Assembly (NCBI RefSeq): GCF_002080455.1
Contig: NZ_CP020555.1
Span: forward strand, 2,976,001-3,040,000
Direction of reading: 5' to 3'
Length of the DNA: 64,000 nucleotides
Origin: Streptomyces sp. Sge12
Lineage (GTDB): Bacteria; Actinomycetota; Actinomycetes; Streptomycetales; Streptomycetaceae
Under the pieces are notes generated by a model. It searched no databases, had not been told where the DNA came from, and saw only the letters and a program-made list of their open reading frames with translations. Numbering within the stretch: position 1 is the first letter of the stretch; the number at the start of each line of letters is the position of its first letter. Of the stretch, positions 44,003 to 53,016 are shown piece by piece. Both the position numbers and the translations under genes were made by a program.

Positions 44003-44425
44003 TCACGCGCCCCCACCACTGCCACGGCCGCCGTCCCGGAGCAGTCGGCGGCCGGCCTCGGCGACGGCGGGCCGGTCCTGGTCGAGCCAGTCCACCGACT
44101 CCAGCTCCTCCGGCCCGAGCCAGCGCAGCTCGTCGTGGTCCTCCAGCGGTGCGGGCACCCCCGAGAGCAGCCGGGCGGTCCACACGTGCAGGACGAGACC
44201 GGGCCGCAGCGGCCACTCCCCCGGGATCCGCTCCAGCGGCTCGGTCTCCACGCCGAGCTCCTCGCGCAGTTCGCGCACCAGCGCCTCGGGGACGGACTCA
44301 CCCGGTTCGGCCTTGCCGCCGGGCAGCTCCCAGCGTCCGGCGAGCTCGGGCGGTGCGCTGCGGCGGGCGGCCAGCAGGCGCCCCTCATGACAAAGGGCTC
44401 CGCCCACGACCACTCGTACCGTCAT
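44003..44425 (-). CDS. Nudix hydrolase (MutT/CTP-pyrophosphohydrolase-like)
   Basis: The 140-residue enzyme has a complete Nudix box at about 36-58 (GGKAEPGESVPEALVRELREELG) within a MutT-sized fold. It begins VRVVVGGALCHEGRLLAARRS and has WELPGGK before the box. Likely substrates are nucleoside triphosphates such as 8-oxo-dGTP or dCTP derivatives, hydrolysed to the monophosphate and pyrophosphate. It is transcribed towards the RsbW-like gene, with an 80-base gap, and may have its own promoter. Confidence 0.9.
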   Translation of the reverse strand: MTVRVVVGGALCHEGRLLAARRSAPPELAGRWELPGGKAEPGESVPEALVRELREELGVETEPLERIPGEWPLRPGLVLHVWTARLLSGVPAPLEDHDELRWLGPEELESVDWLDQDRPAVAEAGRRLLRDGGRGSGGGA

Positions 44426-44464
44426 GGGCGGAGCCTATGTCAGCGTCGTCAGGCGCTGCGACGC

Positions 44465-44650
44465 TCAGTTCATCGTGGCGGTCCGACCCATCCGCTCGAC
44501 CCAGTAGAGCTGCTTGTGTCCTCGGTCGTCGAGGCTGTCGGCGACCTTCTGGGCCTCGGCCCGGGTGGCGTACCGGCCCACCCGGTAGCGGTTGCCGTTG
44601 TCGTCCTCACGTATGACCAGCCACGGAAGCAGGGCACCGCTGTCGTTCAT
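44465..44650 (-). CDS. Small SPOR-like domain protein
   Basis: The 61-residue protein contains one SPOR-like unit (WLVIREDDNGNRYRVGRYATRAEAQKVADSLDDRGHKQLYWVERM), which in larger proteins binds denuded peptidoglycan. There is no signal peptide, so it may act in the cytoplasm or reflect a fold reuse. GGAGGGTGAAACGCG before the ATG is an excellent ribosome-binding site. The protein type is common in Streptomyces. Standalone. Confidence 0.8.
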   Translation of the reverse strand: MNDSGALLPWLVIREDDNGNRYRVGRYATRAEAQKVADSLDDRGHKQLYWVERMGRTATMN

Positions 44651-45091
44651 CGCGTTTCACCCTCCGCCGACGTATCTGCCCGGGAAACCGCATTGCGCAT
44701 ATGCCCGAGCTTACGCCCGACCTTTACGGAGCGGATACGGTTTTTCACGAAGAGGTACCTCACAGGCGTACGCATCCGGCCATGCGTACGAGCGGGCCGT
44801 GCGCGCCGGTTCGAACGGGGCGCACAGGAGGCCCGGGCGGGGCCACCGCGCCGCCGCACCGGGGGCGTCCGCGCAGGTGGCGCCGAGGAGGCGGCGGGGC
44901 GTGCGGAACGGGCCCGGCCGTGCGGAGCGGGGCGCGGGTCCCGGCATGCGGACCGAACGGTCCGAGGACGCGGGGACCGGGGCGGCGCAGCCGATCACCA
45001 TCGCGCCGAAACCCGCCGGGTGGACGGCGTCGCGCCGGGCGCGCGTGAACCCCCGGACAGCGCCCGGGGGTTCACGCGCCGGCGCGTGCGG
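44651..45091. other. Intergenic region, no firm gene
   Basis: These 441 bases fall between two minus-strand genes. The left half is AT-richer and contains the palindrome GAGGTACCTC (44752-44761) and probably the promoter of the SPOR gene. The middle is extremely GC-rich, without coding signals. The gntR terminator is at 45041-45079. Confidence 0.45.
45041..45079 (-). terminator. gntR terminator hairpin
   Basis: Sixteen-base arms GCGCGTGAACCCCCGG and complement pair perfectly around a seven-base loop, just past the regulator's stop on the minus strand. Confidence 0.85.
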
Positions 45092-45844
45092 CTACCGCAC
45101 CGGAAGGTGGTACGCGAGGCGGTACCGGTCCGCCGGGACCACCACGTCGGCCGTCTCCACGGCCCGGCCGGACGCGTAGTAGGTGCGGCCGATCACCAGC
45201 ACCACGTGCCCCGGGACCCCGCCGAGGAGCATGATCTCCTCCGCCAGTCCGGGCCGCGCGCCGACCTCCTCCACCACGTTGTCCACGACGACGTCGATCG
45301 CGGCCATCCGGTCGACCACGCCGGAGCCGCCCAGCGGCCCTTCCTCCGGCAGCATCACGGGGGTCCGGCCGGTCACGGCGAGCGGCTCCCAGGAGGTGGA
45401 GAGCATCATGGCCTCCCCCGCGTCCCGGAAGACGTACCGCGTGCGCATGACCCGTTCGCCCGGCTCGATGCCGAGCCGCTTGGCGATCTCCGTGGGCGCG
45501 CCCGTCTGCTCGCTGCTCGACTCCCAGGTGCCGCGCGCGCCCGCGTCGGCCTGTTCCTGCCGGAACGGCGTCGAGGCGCCGCCCGTGCGGTACCCGGCGC
45601 GGGCGACCCGCCGCGGGACCGGCTGTTCCCGTACGTATGTGCCGGATCCGGACCGGCCCTCGACCAGCCCCTCCGCCATGAGGACCTTGCGCGCCTCCAG
45701 AGCCACGGTGTCGGAGACCCCGTACTCCTCGCGGATGCGTGCCTGAGAGGGGAGCCGGGCGTGCGGGGGCAGAGAACCGTCGACGATCTTCCGTCGCAGG
45801 TCCCCGGCCACGCGCAGATAGGCCGGCTGCTCACCGAAAGTCAC
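45092..45844 (-). CDS. GntR/HutC-family transcriptional regulator with UTRA domain
   Basis: The 250-residue regulator has an N-terminal winged helix (YLRVAGDLRRKIVDGSLPPHARLPSQARIREEYGVSDTVALEARKVLMAEGLVEGRSGSGTYV) and a C-terminal UTRA effector domain (about 85-245, with VMRTRYVFRDAGEAMMLSTSWEP). UTRA proteins respond to sugar phosphates or related small ligands. It is a monocistronic gene; no obvious transport or catabolic gene lies beside it, so the target is not predictable from context. The DasR/KorA-like subfamily is possible. Confidence 0.9.
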   Translation of the reverse strand: MTFGEQPAYLRVAGDLRRKIVDGSLPPHARLPSQARIREEYGVSDTVALEARKVLMAEGLVEGRSGSGTYVREQPVPRRVARAGYRTGGASTPFRQEQADAGARGTWESSSEQTGAPTEIAKRLGIEPGERVMRTRYVFRDAGEAMMLSTSWEPLAVTGRTPVMLPEEGPLGGSGVVDRMAAIDVVVDNVVEEVGARPGLAEEIMLLGGVPGHVVLVIGRTYYASGRAVETADVVVPADRYRLAYHLPVR

Positions 45845-45981
45845 TGGCCACTCCCATCAGGTTGACAGACAGCTACACCCTGGCAACCGACGGTTGAAGA
45901 CCGCAAGCAAGGGCCAGAGTTTCACCCGAAGTGATGAAGCCAGGTCACTCAAACCCGTTACCCTGCGTTACCCGGACGACG

Positions 45982-47178
45982 TCACACCGACTCGGCCGAG
46001 GGGCCGTCGAGGGACCCGTCGTCCCCTTCCTCCAGGTCGTCCTGACCGTCCTGCAGCCACTGCGGGATCACCGTCGAAAGCCCGTACGCACCGCGCAGTT
46101 CCTTCTCCGTCTCCACCGACATCGCGGCGAGCGCCCGGTCCCACTGCCGGTCGAACTCCTGCGCCGTCTTCGCCTGCGCGGCCCGCTGCCACTCCGCGCG
46201 CGCCGCCTCGATCTCCTTGAGCTGTGCCGGGGCCGCCTTCTCCAGCCCGGCCCGCGCCACGTCGCCCTGGAGGAGCTTGGCCTCGGTGCCCAGCGCCGCG
46301 CTCACCGCCCGCGCCCACGCCTGGTACTCGGGCAGCGCGTCCTCCACGTCGTCCTCGGGGGGCCGGCTCATCACGAACTCGACGGCGTTGACGGCCCGCA
46401 GGAAGGCCGACTGCTCGGGCTTCAGCATCCCCGCGTCCCGGCGCAGGCTGCCCCGCCACTCCTCGTCGGTCGTCCCGATCACGCAGAGCAGCACCCGGTC
46501 CCCCTGGTGCCAGGACTGGCGCGAGGGCGCGTAGTAGAACATCTCCGCGTACTCGGGGAGCGCCCACGTGTCCATCGCATACTCGTCCTGGGCCTTCCAG
46601 CACGCGTCCTCGGAGTCCCGGTCGGAGTCGGCCGACTCGGGTCCGTCCACCGTCTCCAGCACCTTCGACGCGGTGACCTCACCGTGGTGCACCTGCGCGC
46701 AGTCGATCCGGTAGGTCACCGGCCGCTCGTCGATCAGGTCACCGCCGGGAACGTTGAAGCAGTCGCCCGGCCGCAGGTCGCTCAGGTCCGTCAGGTCGCC
46801 CTCGACGTCGGCGTACTCGCTCAGCGGGGCGACCCGGTCGTCGACGGCCGCGAGGACCCGCTCCGCCGCGAGGACCAGGGCACCGGTCATCAGCACCGAG
46901 ACCACCAGACCGGTGATCGCCATGGCCCTGCCCCGGTCCCCCCTCTTCGAGATCTGCACGAGCGCCGCGATGCCGAAGGCCACGCCGAGCGGCGGGAAGC
47001 ACAGCAGCCCGGAGAGGAGCGAGGCGAGCGCGAAGCCGTTGAGCGCGGGCGGATGCTGGCCGTGGCCGGGCTGCGGACCCCAGCCCGGCCACGGGGACGG
47101 CGGGGGCCAGGAGTGGCCCGGTCCGGGAGGAGGGGTCGGCGGGGTGCTCACGGGCGTGGACTCCATCGCAGGGGGCAT
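45982..47178 (-). CDS. Membrane protein with DUF4190 and septum-formation-type ectodomain
   Basis: From ATG 47178 the protein has 398 residues. The open frame reaches 47253, but that part lies inside the terminator of the upstream subtilase gene, so the later start is preferred (47166 also possible; no clear ribosome-binding site). A Pro-rich cytoplasmic N-terminus leads to two membrane helices of DUF4190 type (about 48-70 and 85-108). An exported domain with LRPGDCFNVPGGDL and CAQVHHGEVTAS, as in septum-formation family proteins, follows. Cysteines in CFN, DCAQ, DACW and LLCVIG suggest disulfides. The tail is acidic. Confidence 0.8.
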   Translation of the reverse strand: MPPAMESTPVSTPPTPPPGPGHSWPPPSPWPGWGPQPGHGQHPPALNGFALASLLSGLLCFPPLGVAFGIAALVQISKRGDRGRAMAITGLVVSVLMTGALVLAAERVLAAVDDRVAPLSEYADVEGDLTDLSDLRPGDCFNVPGGDLIDERPVTYRIDCAQVHHGEVTASKVLETVDGPESADSDRDSEDACWKAQDEYAMDTWALPEYAEMFYYAPSRQSWHQGDRVLLCVIGTTDEEWRGSLRRDAGMLKPEQSAFLRAVNAVEFVMSRPPEDDVEDALPEYQAWARAVSAALGTEAKLLQGDVARAGLEKAAPAQLKEIEAARAEWQRAAQAKTAQEFDRQWDRALAAMSVETEKELRGAYGLSTVIPQWLQDGQDDLEEGDDGSLDGPSAESV

Positions 47179-47226
47179 CGCGGGGCGCGCCCCGCGGGGC
47201 GCGAACGCATGCGCGAAATAGTACGC

Positions 47227-47260
47227 AGCGGGGGTGACCGGCCGACCGGTCACCCCCGCT
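47227..47260 (-). terminator. Perfect 15-bp hairpin after the subtilase gene
   Basis: Arms AGCGGGGGTGACCGG (47227-47241) and its complement (47246-47260) flank a CCGA loop, 48 bases downstream of the subtilase stop. It overlaps the first codons of the longest open frame of the next gene and argues against that start. Confidence 0.85.
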
Positions 47261-47307
47261 GTTGCCCACGGCCCGTTCGGCGCCCGCGGGTCCCGCCGCT
47301 CAGGAGC

Positions 47308-48879
47308 TCAGAACTGCAGCGCCCAGGAGTCGATCTTCCCGGTGTCGCCGGTCGAGTTGTCGTTCACGCGCAGCTTCCAGACGCCGTTCGCCGTCTCCGC
47401 CGAGGCGTTCACGGTGAAGGTCCTGATGATGTTGTCGTCGCCGCCGTTGGCACGGTTGTGCAGCGTGTAGACGCTGCCGTCGGGCGCGACCAGGTCCACC
47501 TTGAGGTCACCGATGTACGGGTGCTTGATGTCGATCGGGACCTGCAGCGCCGACGGGGCGTTGCCCACGACACCGCTGACGGTGATGGACGACTCGGCGG
47601 TCGCGTTGTCGCCCACCGCCTGGTCGGCGGTGTTCTCGAAGCGCTTGCCCGGCGGGACGGGGCCCTGGGCGACGACGCGGAGCAGGCGGTTGGGGGAACC
47701 CGTACCGCCGCCGCCCACCACGTTCGGGGTGGACGAGCCGACCAGGGCCGTGGCCACCTGGGTCGGGGTGCTGGCCGGGTTCTGCGAGAGGTACACCGCG
47801 GCCGCGCCGGCCACGTGCGGCGTGGCCATCGACGTGCCGTTGATCGTGTTGGTGGCGGTGTCCCCGGTGCCCCACGCGGAGGTGATGGCGGAGCCCGGCG
47901 CGAAGATGTCCAGCACGGTGCCGAAGTTGGAGTAGCTCGCCCGCGCGTCGGTGCTGGTGGTGGCGCCGACCGTGATGGCCTCGGTGACGCGGGCCGGGGA
48001 CTTGGTCGAGGCGTTGGAGGACTCGTTGCCCGCGGCCACCGCGTAGGTGATGCCGGAGGCGATCGAGTTGCGCACCGCCGCGTCGAGCGCGGAGTCCGCG
48101 CCGCCGCCCAGCGACATGTTGGCCACGGCCGGCTTGACGGCGTTGCGCGTCACCCAGTCGATGCCCGCGACGACCTGGGCCGTCGTACCGTTGCCGCTGT
48201 TGTCGAGGACGCGGACGCCGACGATCTTGGCCTTCTTGGCCACGCCGTACGAGCCGCCCGCGACCGTGCCGGCGACGTGCGTGCCGTGGCCGTGGCCGTC
48301 CTGGGCGGTGCTGTCGTTGTCGATGGCGTCGTAGCCGTAGGAGGCGCGGCCGCCGAAGTCCTGGTGGGTGATGCGGACACCGGTGTCGATGATGTAGGCG
48401 GTGACGCCCTCACCGGCCTTGTCCGGGTAGCTGTAGCTCTGGTTCAGCGGCAGCGCGCCCTGGTCGACACGGTCCAGCCCCCAGGACGGCGGGGTGGGCT
48501 GGGTGGTGCTGACGGTGAAGGTGCGGTTCTGCACGACCGACGTGACCGCCGGGTCGGCGGCGAGCTTCTTGGCCTGCGCCTCGGAGAGCTTGACGGCGTA
48601 GCCGTTGAGGGCGGCGCTGTAGGTCTTGTCGATCTTCGCGCCGTAGCGCTTCGCGACGGCCTGTCCGCTCGCGGCGGTGGACCGGGCCGCGGAGTCCTTC
48701 AGGGTCACGATGTAGCTGCCGGGTATGGACCCCGGGGCTCCGGCGTTCTGGACGACGCCGGCCGTACCGCCGCCGACCGCGGACGCGGGAAGCGCGGAAG
48801 CCGATCCGAGCGCGAGGGCCACGACCGCGGTCGCGCTGATGCCGGCGAATCTCCGGCGGGTGTGACGCATCACGGGCAT
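47308..48879 (-). CDS. Secreted subtilisin-like serine protease with C-terminal P domain
   Basis: The 523-residue protein has a signal peptide (cleavage after ALPASA, about 34), an I9 propeptide inhibitor (about 54-135), and an S8 catalytic domain. Its triad is Asp165 (AYIIDTG), His198 (GHGTHVAG) and Ser350 ([12 protein letters not shown]), with oxyanion Asn285 (AAGNE). A P/proprotein-convertase-like domain of about 110 residues ends the protein ([25 protein letters not shown]). It is exported and probably self-processed. The 196-base gap to the divergent threonine synthase-like gene holds its promoter. Confidence 0.94.
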   Translation of the reverse strand: MPVMRHTRRRFAGISATAVVALALGSASALPASAVGGGTAGVVQNAGAPGSIPGSYIVTLKDSAARSTAASGQAVAKRYGAKIDKTYSAALNGYAVKLSEAQAKKLAADPAVTSVVQNRTFTVSTTQPTPPSWGLDRVDQGALPLNQSYSYPDKAGEGVTAYIIDTGVRITHQDFGGRASYGYDAIDNDSTAQDGHGHGTHVAGTVAGGSYGVAKKAKIVGVRVLDNSGNGTTAQVVAGIDWVTRNAVKPAVANMSLGGGADSALDAAVRNSIASGITYAVAAGNESSNASTKSPARVTEAITVGATTSTDARASYSNFGTVLDIFAPGSAITSAWGTGDTATNTINGTSMATPHVAGAAAVYLSQNPASTPTQVATALVGSSTPNVVGGGGTGSPNRLLRVVAQGPVPPGKRFENTADQAVGDNATAESSITVSGVVGNAPSALQVPIDIKHPYIGDLKVDLVAPDGSVYTLHNRANGGDDNIIRTFTVNASAETANGVWKLRVNDNSTGDTGKIDSWALQF

Positions 48880-49075
48880 GTGACGGTCCTCCTCCTAAGT
48901 GGTGCAATGCGAGGGGTGCGGCAGCGCCGCGAAAGCGTGGCCATGACAACCCGGACGGCCCAACGGGCTGCCGACTCCGAACGGTTGACCCACGTACGGA
49001 GCGTCCAGAAGGGAAGAACGGACGCGTAACATCCGTGCCATACACCGGCCATGATCGAGCGAAGGTGCTCCACAC

Positions 49076-50203
49076 ATGACGCACGCACCCCCCGGTTACG
49101 TCTGCTCAGAGGACGGTACACGCGCGGACGTCCGGACTGCGCCTTGGGGGTGCCCCGTCTGCGGCGGGCCCTGGGACCTCGATTTCACGCCGGATCCGGC
49201 CGCGGTGCTGGAACCGGCCGCGGGGCCGAATTCGCTCTGGCGGTACGGGTCCGTGCTGCCCCTGCCGGGGGCGTTCGGCGTCTCACTGGCGGAGGGACAC
49301 ACTCCGCTGGTCTCGCTGGCGGAGCGGATTCACGCCAAACTCGACTTCCTGATGCCCACCCTGTCCTTCAAGGACCGGGGCGCGGTGATGCTCGTGGAAC
49401 TCGCCCGGCGGCTCGCCCCGGAGCGGGTCGTCGCGGACAGCAGCGGCAACGCCGGGACGTCGGTGGCCGCGTACTGCGCGCGGGCCGGGCTGGCGTGCGA
49501 AGTCTTCGTCCCCGAGGGCACGTCGGAGAAGAAAACGGCACAGATGCGGGCGCACGGGGCGGTGGTCCGCGTGATCCCGGGCGGTCGTGAGGCCGCGGCG
49601 CAGGCCGCCCGTACGGCGGCGGACGCGCCCGGGGTCTTCTACGCGAGCCACGTGTTCAACCCGTACTTCCTGCACGGGACCAAGACGTACGTGTACGAGG
49701 TGTGGGAGGAGCTGGGCGGCCGGCTCCCGGAGGCGCTGGTGGTCCCCGTCGGCAACGGCACCCTGCTGCTCGGGGCGGCGCTGGCCGTGGAGGAACTGGC
49801 TCGCCGCGGGGTCAGGCCGCCGGCCCTGATCGCCGTCCAGGCGGAGGCGGTGGCCCCGCTGGCCCGGGCGTTCGCGGCGGGCGCCGAGGACGCCGACCCG
49901 GTGGAGCAACGGCCGACCGTGGCCGAGGGCATCGCCATCCCGGCACCGCCCCGCGCCCGCCAGATCCTGGCCGCGGTCCGCAAGTCCGGCGGCACCTTCC
50001 TGACCGTCACCGACTCCCGGCTGCGCGAGGCCCAGCAGGATCTGGCCGGCCGCGGCCTCTTCGTCGAGCCGACGGCGGCGGCCTGCTGGGCCGCGGTGGG
50101 CCCCTCCGCCCCCGGCGACCCCCTCCAGGGCCGCACGGCGGTCCTCCCCCTCTGCGGCGCAGGCGCCAAATCCGACCCCACCGGCACCCCCTCCAGCGGG
50201 TGA
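49076..50203 (+). CDS. Threonine synthase-like PLP enzyme with N-terminal Cys cluster
   Basis: The 375-residue fold type II PLP enzyme has the Schiff-base Lys99 in TLSFKDRGA and the phosphate/substrate loop SSGNAGTSVAAYCARAG. VVPVGNGTLLLGAA binds the cofactor phosphate. The N-terminus holds Cys10, Cys26 and Cys29 (CPVCGGPWDLDF), a zinc-ribbon-like piece also seen in some threonine synthases. It probably performs beta-replacement or elimination on a phosphorylated amino acid, but the true ThrC is usually in the hom-thrB cluster, so a different substrate is plausible. Single gene. Confidence 0.82.
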   Translation: MTHAPPGYVCSEDGTRADVRTAPWGCPVCGGPWDLDFTPDPAAVLEPAAGPNSLWRYGSVLPLPGAFGVSLAEGHTPLVSLAERIHAKLDFLMPTLSFKDRGAVMLVELARRLAPERVVADSSGNAGTSVAAYCARAGLACEVFVPEGTSEKKTAQMRAHGAVVRVIPGGREAAAQAARTAADAPGVFYASHVFNPYFLHGTKTYVYEVWEELGGRLPEALVVPVGNGTLLLGAALAVEELARRGVRPPALIAVQAEAVAPLARAFAAGAEDADPVEQRPTVAEGIAIPAPPRARQILAAVRKSGGTFLTVTDSRLREAQQDLAGRGLFVEPTAAACWAAVGPSAPGDPLQGRTAVLPLCGAGAKSDPTGTPSSG

Positions 50204-50391
50204 GGCGCGGGCCCCCTCCAGCCCCACCGGCACCCCTCCAGCCCCGCCGGCGTTTGAGGCGCGGGGGCCCGGGGGCAGCGCCCCCGGCAACGGCGCCGCA
50301 CCCACCCCCGCACCCGCACCCGCACCCCACACCGCACTACATGTCCGAAATCCGCGAGCCCCCGGCAGACCACGTCTGGTGAACTGGCCCC
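50204..50391. repeat. Intergenic GC repeat with GCCGGCGTTTGAGGCGCGG core
   Basis: The core at 50246-50264 matches the arms of the inverted repeat at 7727-7836. A nearby foldback (GGGCCCGGGGGCAGCGCCCCCGG region) can act as terminator. The rest is simple CCCGCAC-type repeats. Confidence 0.6.
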
Positions 50392-51225
50392 ATGACCAAC
50401 AACGTTGCTCCCGCCGCCAAGGCCACCGCCGCCAAGGCCACCGCGTTCGCGGCCCTGCACACCCCCACCGCCCCCCTCGCCCTCGCCAACGCCTGGGACG
50501 TCGCCAGCGCCCGCATCGTCGAGGCCACCGGCGCCCCCGCCGTCGCCACCACCAGCGCCGGCGTCGCCTGGTCCCTCGGGTCCCCCGACGGCGACGCGCT
50601 CGCCCGCGACCGGGCCCTCGACCTCGTCGCCCGGGTGGTCTCCGCCGTCTCCGTCCCCGTCACCGCCGACATCGAGGGCGGCTTCGGCGCCGACCCGGCC
50701 GCCGTGGGCGAGACCGTCACCGGGGTCATCGCCGCCGGCGCGGTCGGCATCAACATCGAGGACGGCCACCGCGACCCCGCCGAGCAGATCGAGCGCCTCG
50801 CCGCGGCCCGCGCCGCGGCCGACGCCGCCGGGGTACCGCTCTACATCAACGCCCGCGTCGACACCTACCTCCGCGGCTTCGGCGCGAGCGCCACCCGCCT
50901 GGACGACACCCTCGCCCGCGCCTCCGCCTACCTCCGCGCGGGCGCCACCGGCATCTTCGTGCCCGGCGTCCTGGACCCGGGCACCGTCGCCGAGCTGGCC
51001 AAGGGCATCGACGCGCCCCTCAACGTCCTGCTCGGCCCCGACGCCCCGACCGTCGCCGCTCTCGGCGCCCTCGGCGTGTCCCGCGTGAGCCTCGGCTCCT
51101 GGGTCGCCGAGGCCGCGTACGCCCTGGTCCGCCGCGCCGCCGAGGAGCTGATCACCGACGGCACGTACGGGGCGCTCGCGCACTCCCTCCCGTACAGCGA
51201 GCTGAACAGCCTGCTCAAGGGCTGA
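50392..51225 (+). CDS. Isocitrate lyase/phosphoenolpyruvate mutase family protein
   Basis: The 277-residue TIM-barrel enzyme has the superfamily's metal-site segment VTADIEGGFGADPAAVGETV and GINIEDGHRDP, with VPLYINARVDTYL following. The KKCGH catalytic loop of isocitrate lyases is absent, so it belongs to the PEP mutase/2-methylisocitrate lyase-like oxaloacetate hydrolase group. The substrate is unassigned. An Ala/Thr/Lys-rich N-terminus of about 15 residues precedes the fold. Confidence 0.87.
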   Translation: MTNNVAPAAKATAAKATAFAALHTPTAPLALANAWDVASARIVEATGAPAVATTSAGVAWSLGSPDGDALARDRALDLVARVVSAVSVPVTADIEGGFGADPAAVGETVTGVIAAGAVGINIEDGHRDPAEQIERLAAARAAADAAGVPLYINARVDTYLRGFGASATRLDDTLARASAYLRAGATGIFVPGVLDPGTVAELAKGIDAPLNVLLGPDAPTVAALGALGVSRVSLGSWVAEAAYALVRRAAEELITDGTYGALAHSLPYSELNSLLKG

Positions 51226-51269
51226 GACACCCGCGGGCCCGCGGGGCCCGACGACCCTAGGATCCGAAC

Positions 51270-52217
51270 ATGGGCACCTCAACTCCGGTGGACGGCAGGG
51301 CCGCCGCGGCCTCCGACGCCACGCGCGGCAGGACATCCGGCGCGGTCTGGGCCGCCCTCGCCGTCGTCTACGTGGTCTGGGGCTCGACCTACCTCGGCAT
51401 CCGCATCGTCGTCGAGACCATGCCGCCCCTGCTCTCCGCCGGAGCCCGCTTCATCACCGCCGGCCTGCTGCTGGCCGCCGTCGTCGCGTGGCGGTACGGT
51501 CCGGCCGCGCTGCGCGCCACCCGCGCGCAGCTCGGCTCGGCGGTCCTGGTCGGCCTGATGCTCGTCCTCGGCGGGAACGGCCTGGTCGCCCTCGCGGAGA
51601 CCTCGGTGCCCTCCGGTCTCGCCGCGCTGCTGGTGGCGGCGGTGCCGATGTGGGTGGTGGTGCTGCGGGCGAGCACCGGGGACCGGCCCCCGCGGAGCAC
51701 CCTGGGCGGGGTGCTGGTGGGACTCGCCGGGCTCGCGGTGCTGACCGGCCCCGGGTTCAGCGGGTCGGTGCGCCTGTCGGGGGTGCTGCTGGTGCTGGCG
51801 GCTTCGGTCCTGTGGTCGCTGGGCTCGTTCTCCTCGGCGAGGCTGCCGCTGCCGGCCAATCCGTTCACGGGCAGCGCCTACCAGATGGTCGCGGGCGGGA
51901 CCGCCGACGTGATCGTCGGCCTGCTGCGCGGCGAGCACCGCGGCCTGGACCCGGGGGCGTTCTCCACCGCCTCCTGGCTGGCCCTGGGCTACCTGGCCCT
52001 GATCGGCTCGCTCGTCGGGTTCACGGCGTACGTGTGGCTGCTGCGGGCCGCGCCGCTGTCGCTGGTGTCCACGTACGCGTACGTCAATCCGGTCGTCGCC
52101 GTCGCGCTCGGTGCGCTGATCCTCGACGAGGCCCTGACCTGGCCGATCCTGGTCGGTGGCGGGATCGTCGTGGTGGCGGTGGGCGTGATCGTCAGTACGG
52201 AGCGCGGCAGGAAGTAG
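51270..52217 (+). CDS. EamA/DMT-family transporter
   Basis: The 315-residue integral membrane protein has about ten membrane segments in two repeated EamA halves. The first half opens VWAALAVVYVVWGSTYLGIRIVVETMPPLLSAG; the second ends LSLVSTYAYVNPVVAVALGALILDE, both diagnostic of the drug/metabolite superfamily (RhaT/YdcZ type). It likely exports an amino acid or metabolite. The gene stands 44 bases after the PEP mutase-like gene and may be co-transcribed. Convergent with the protease gene; only seven bases separate their ends. Confidence 0.9.
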   Translation: MGTSTPVDGRAAAASDATRGRTSGAVWAALAVVYVVWGSTYLGIRIVVETMPPLLSAGARFITAGLLLAAVVAWRYGPAALRATRAQLGSAVLVGLMLVLGGNGLVALAETSVPSGLAALLVAAVPMWVVVLRASTGDRPPRSTLGGVLVGLAGLAVLTGPGFSGSVRLSGVLLVLAASVLWSLGSFSSARLPLPANPFTGSAYQMVAGGTADVIVGLLRGEHRGLDPGAFSTASWLALGYLALIGSLVGFTAYVWLLRAAPLSLVSTYAYVNPVVAVALGALILDEALTWPILVGGGIVVVAVGVIVSTERGRK

Positions 52218-52224
52218 GGCGCGC

Positions 52225-53016
52225 TCAGCCGCCCGCGGCCCGCTCGTACAGGGCCTTCGCGTGCTCGTCGAACAGTGCGGCCGTGGAGTCCACGTCGGTG
52301 TCGCCGCCGCTCAGCACCCCGATCAGCCGGCCGGCGGGGTCCGGCCCGCCCCGGTCGGCGATCCAGGGACTGCCGCTGGTCCCCGTCCAGAACCCGGCGC
52401 AGCTCATGTAGAGCATGTCGGGGTCGTCCTCGTCGTGGCGGGTCTGCGTCGTGCAGGAGACGGGCTTGTTCTGCGGATTGTGCTCGGACTCCGGGTAGCC
52501 GACGACGGTCACGTCCCGCTCGTAGCCGGAGGTCCATTCGGGTTTCGGGGCCTCGGCGCCGCCGCCGACCGCCTCCTGGACGCTGCGCCCGTCCTCGTCC
52601 GGCTCGATGGTGAGGAAGGCGAAGTCGGCGGTGTCCTCGCCCCATTTCGTCCAGCGGTCGTCCACGTGGATCGAACGGACCTTCCACACCCCCAGCGGCT
52701 GGGTTCCGGCGCCCTCGCCGGAGAAGGCCGGGGCGAAGGAGAGCTCGCCGATGGCCAGGCCGTCGTGGGCGACCTCGCCCGTGCGGCCGTCCTCGCCCGC
52801 GGGGGCCACGCAGTGCGCGGCGGTGGCGACGACGTTGCCCTTGGGGCTGTCGACGACGCTCGCCGTGCACCAGTGCTCGCCGCCCGCCATGAGCACGCCG
52901 ACGGTGGGGAAGGGGAGCACCGGCCGGTCGCCGGGCGCCTTGATGAACGCGACGGCGCACAGCACCGCGATCCCGGCCGCGGCGGCGGCCGATGCCCCCT
53001 TCACCACCGTGCTCAT
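52225..53016 (-). CDS. Exported trypsin-like serine protease
   Basis: The 263-residue protein starts at ATG 53016, which overlaps the esterase stop (ATGA); a longer frame to 53064 is less likely. An uncleaved or cleaved signal segment (about 8-26) precedes a chymotrypsin-fold domain. The triad is His68 (ATAAHCV), Asp131 (TADFAFL) and Ser214 (GTSGSPW), with cysteine pairs near the His. It is coupled to the esterase gene, so both are secreted together. Possible roles are processing or turnover of exported proteins. Confidence 0.88.
   Translation of the reverse strand: MSTVVKGASAAAAAGIAVLCAVAFIKAPGDRPVLPFPTVGVLMAGGEHWCTASVVDSPKGNVVATAAHCVAPAGEDGRTGEVAHDGLAIGELSFAPAFSGEGAGTQPLGVWKVRSIHVDDRWTKWGEDTADFAFLTIEPDEDGRSVQEAVGGGAEAPKPEWTSGYERDVTVVGYPESEHNPQNKPVSCTTQTRHDEDDPDMLYMSCAGFWTGTSGSPWIADRGGPDPAGRLIGVLSGGDTDVDSTAALFDEHAKALYERAAGG

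Noticed and set aside
44647..44859. Possible small minus-strand gene ending in an ATGA overlap with the SPOR gene
   Set aside because: The last 38 codons (from a GTG near 44763) are positively charged and coupled to the SPOR start, but there is no ribosome-binding site and the earlier part is Arg/Ala-rich shadow; too weak to annotate.
45931..49029. 1032-codon plus-strand open frame
   Set aside because: It is antisense to three well-supported features (membrane protein, terminator, subtilase).
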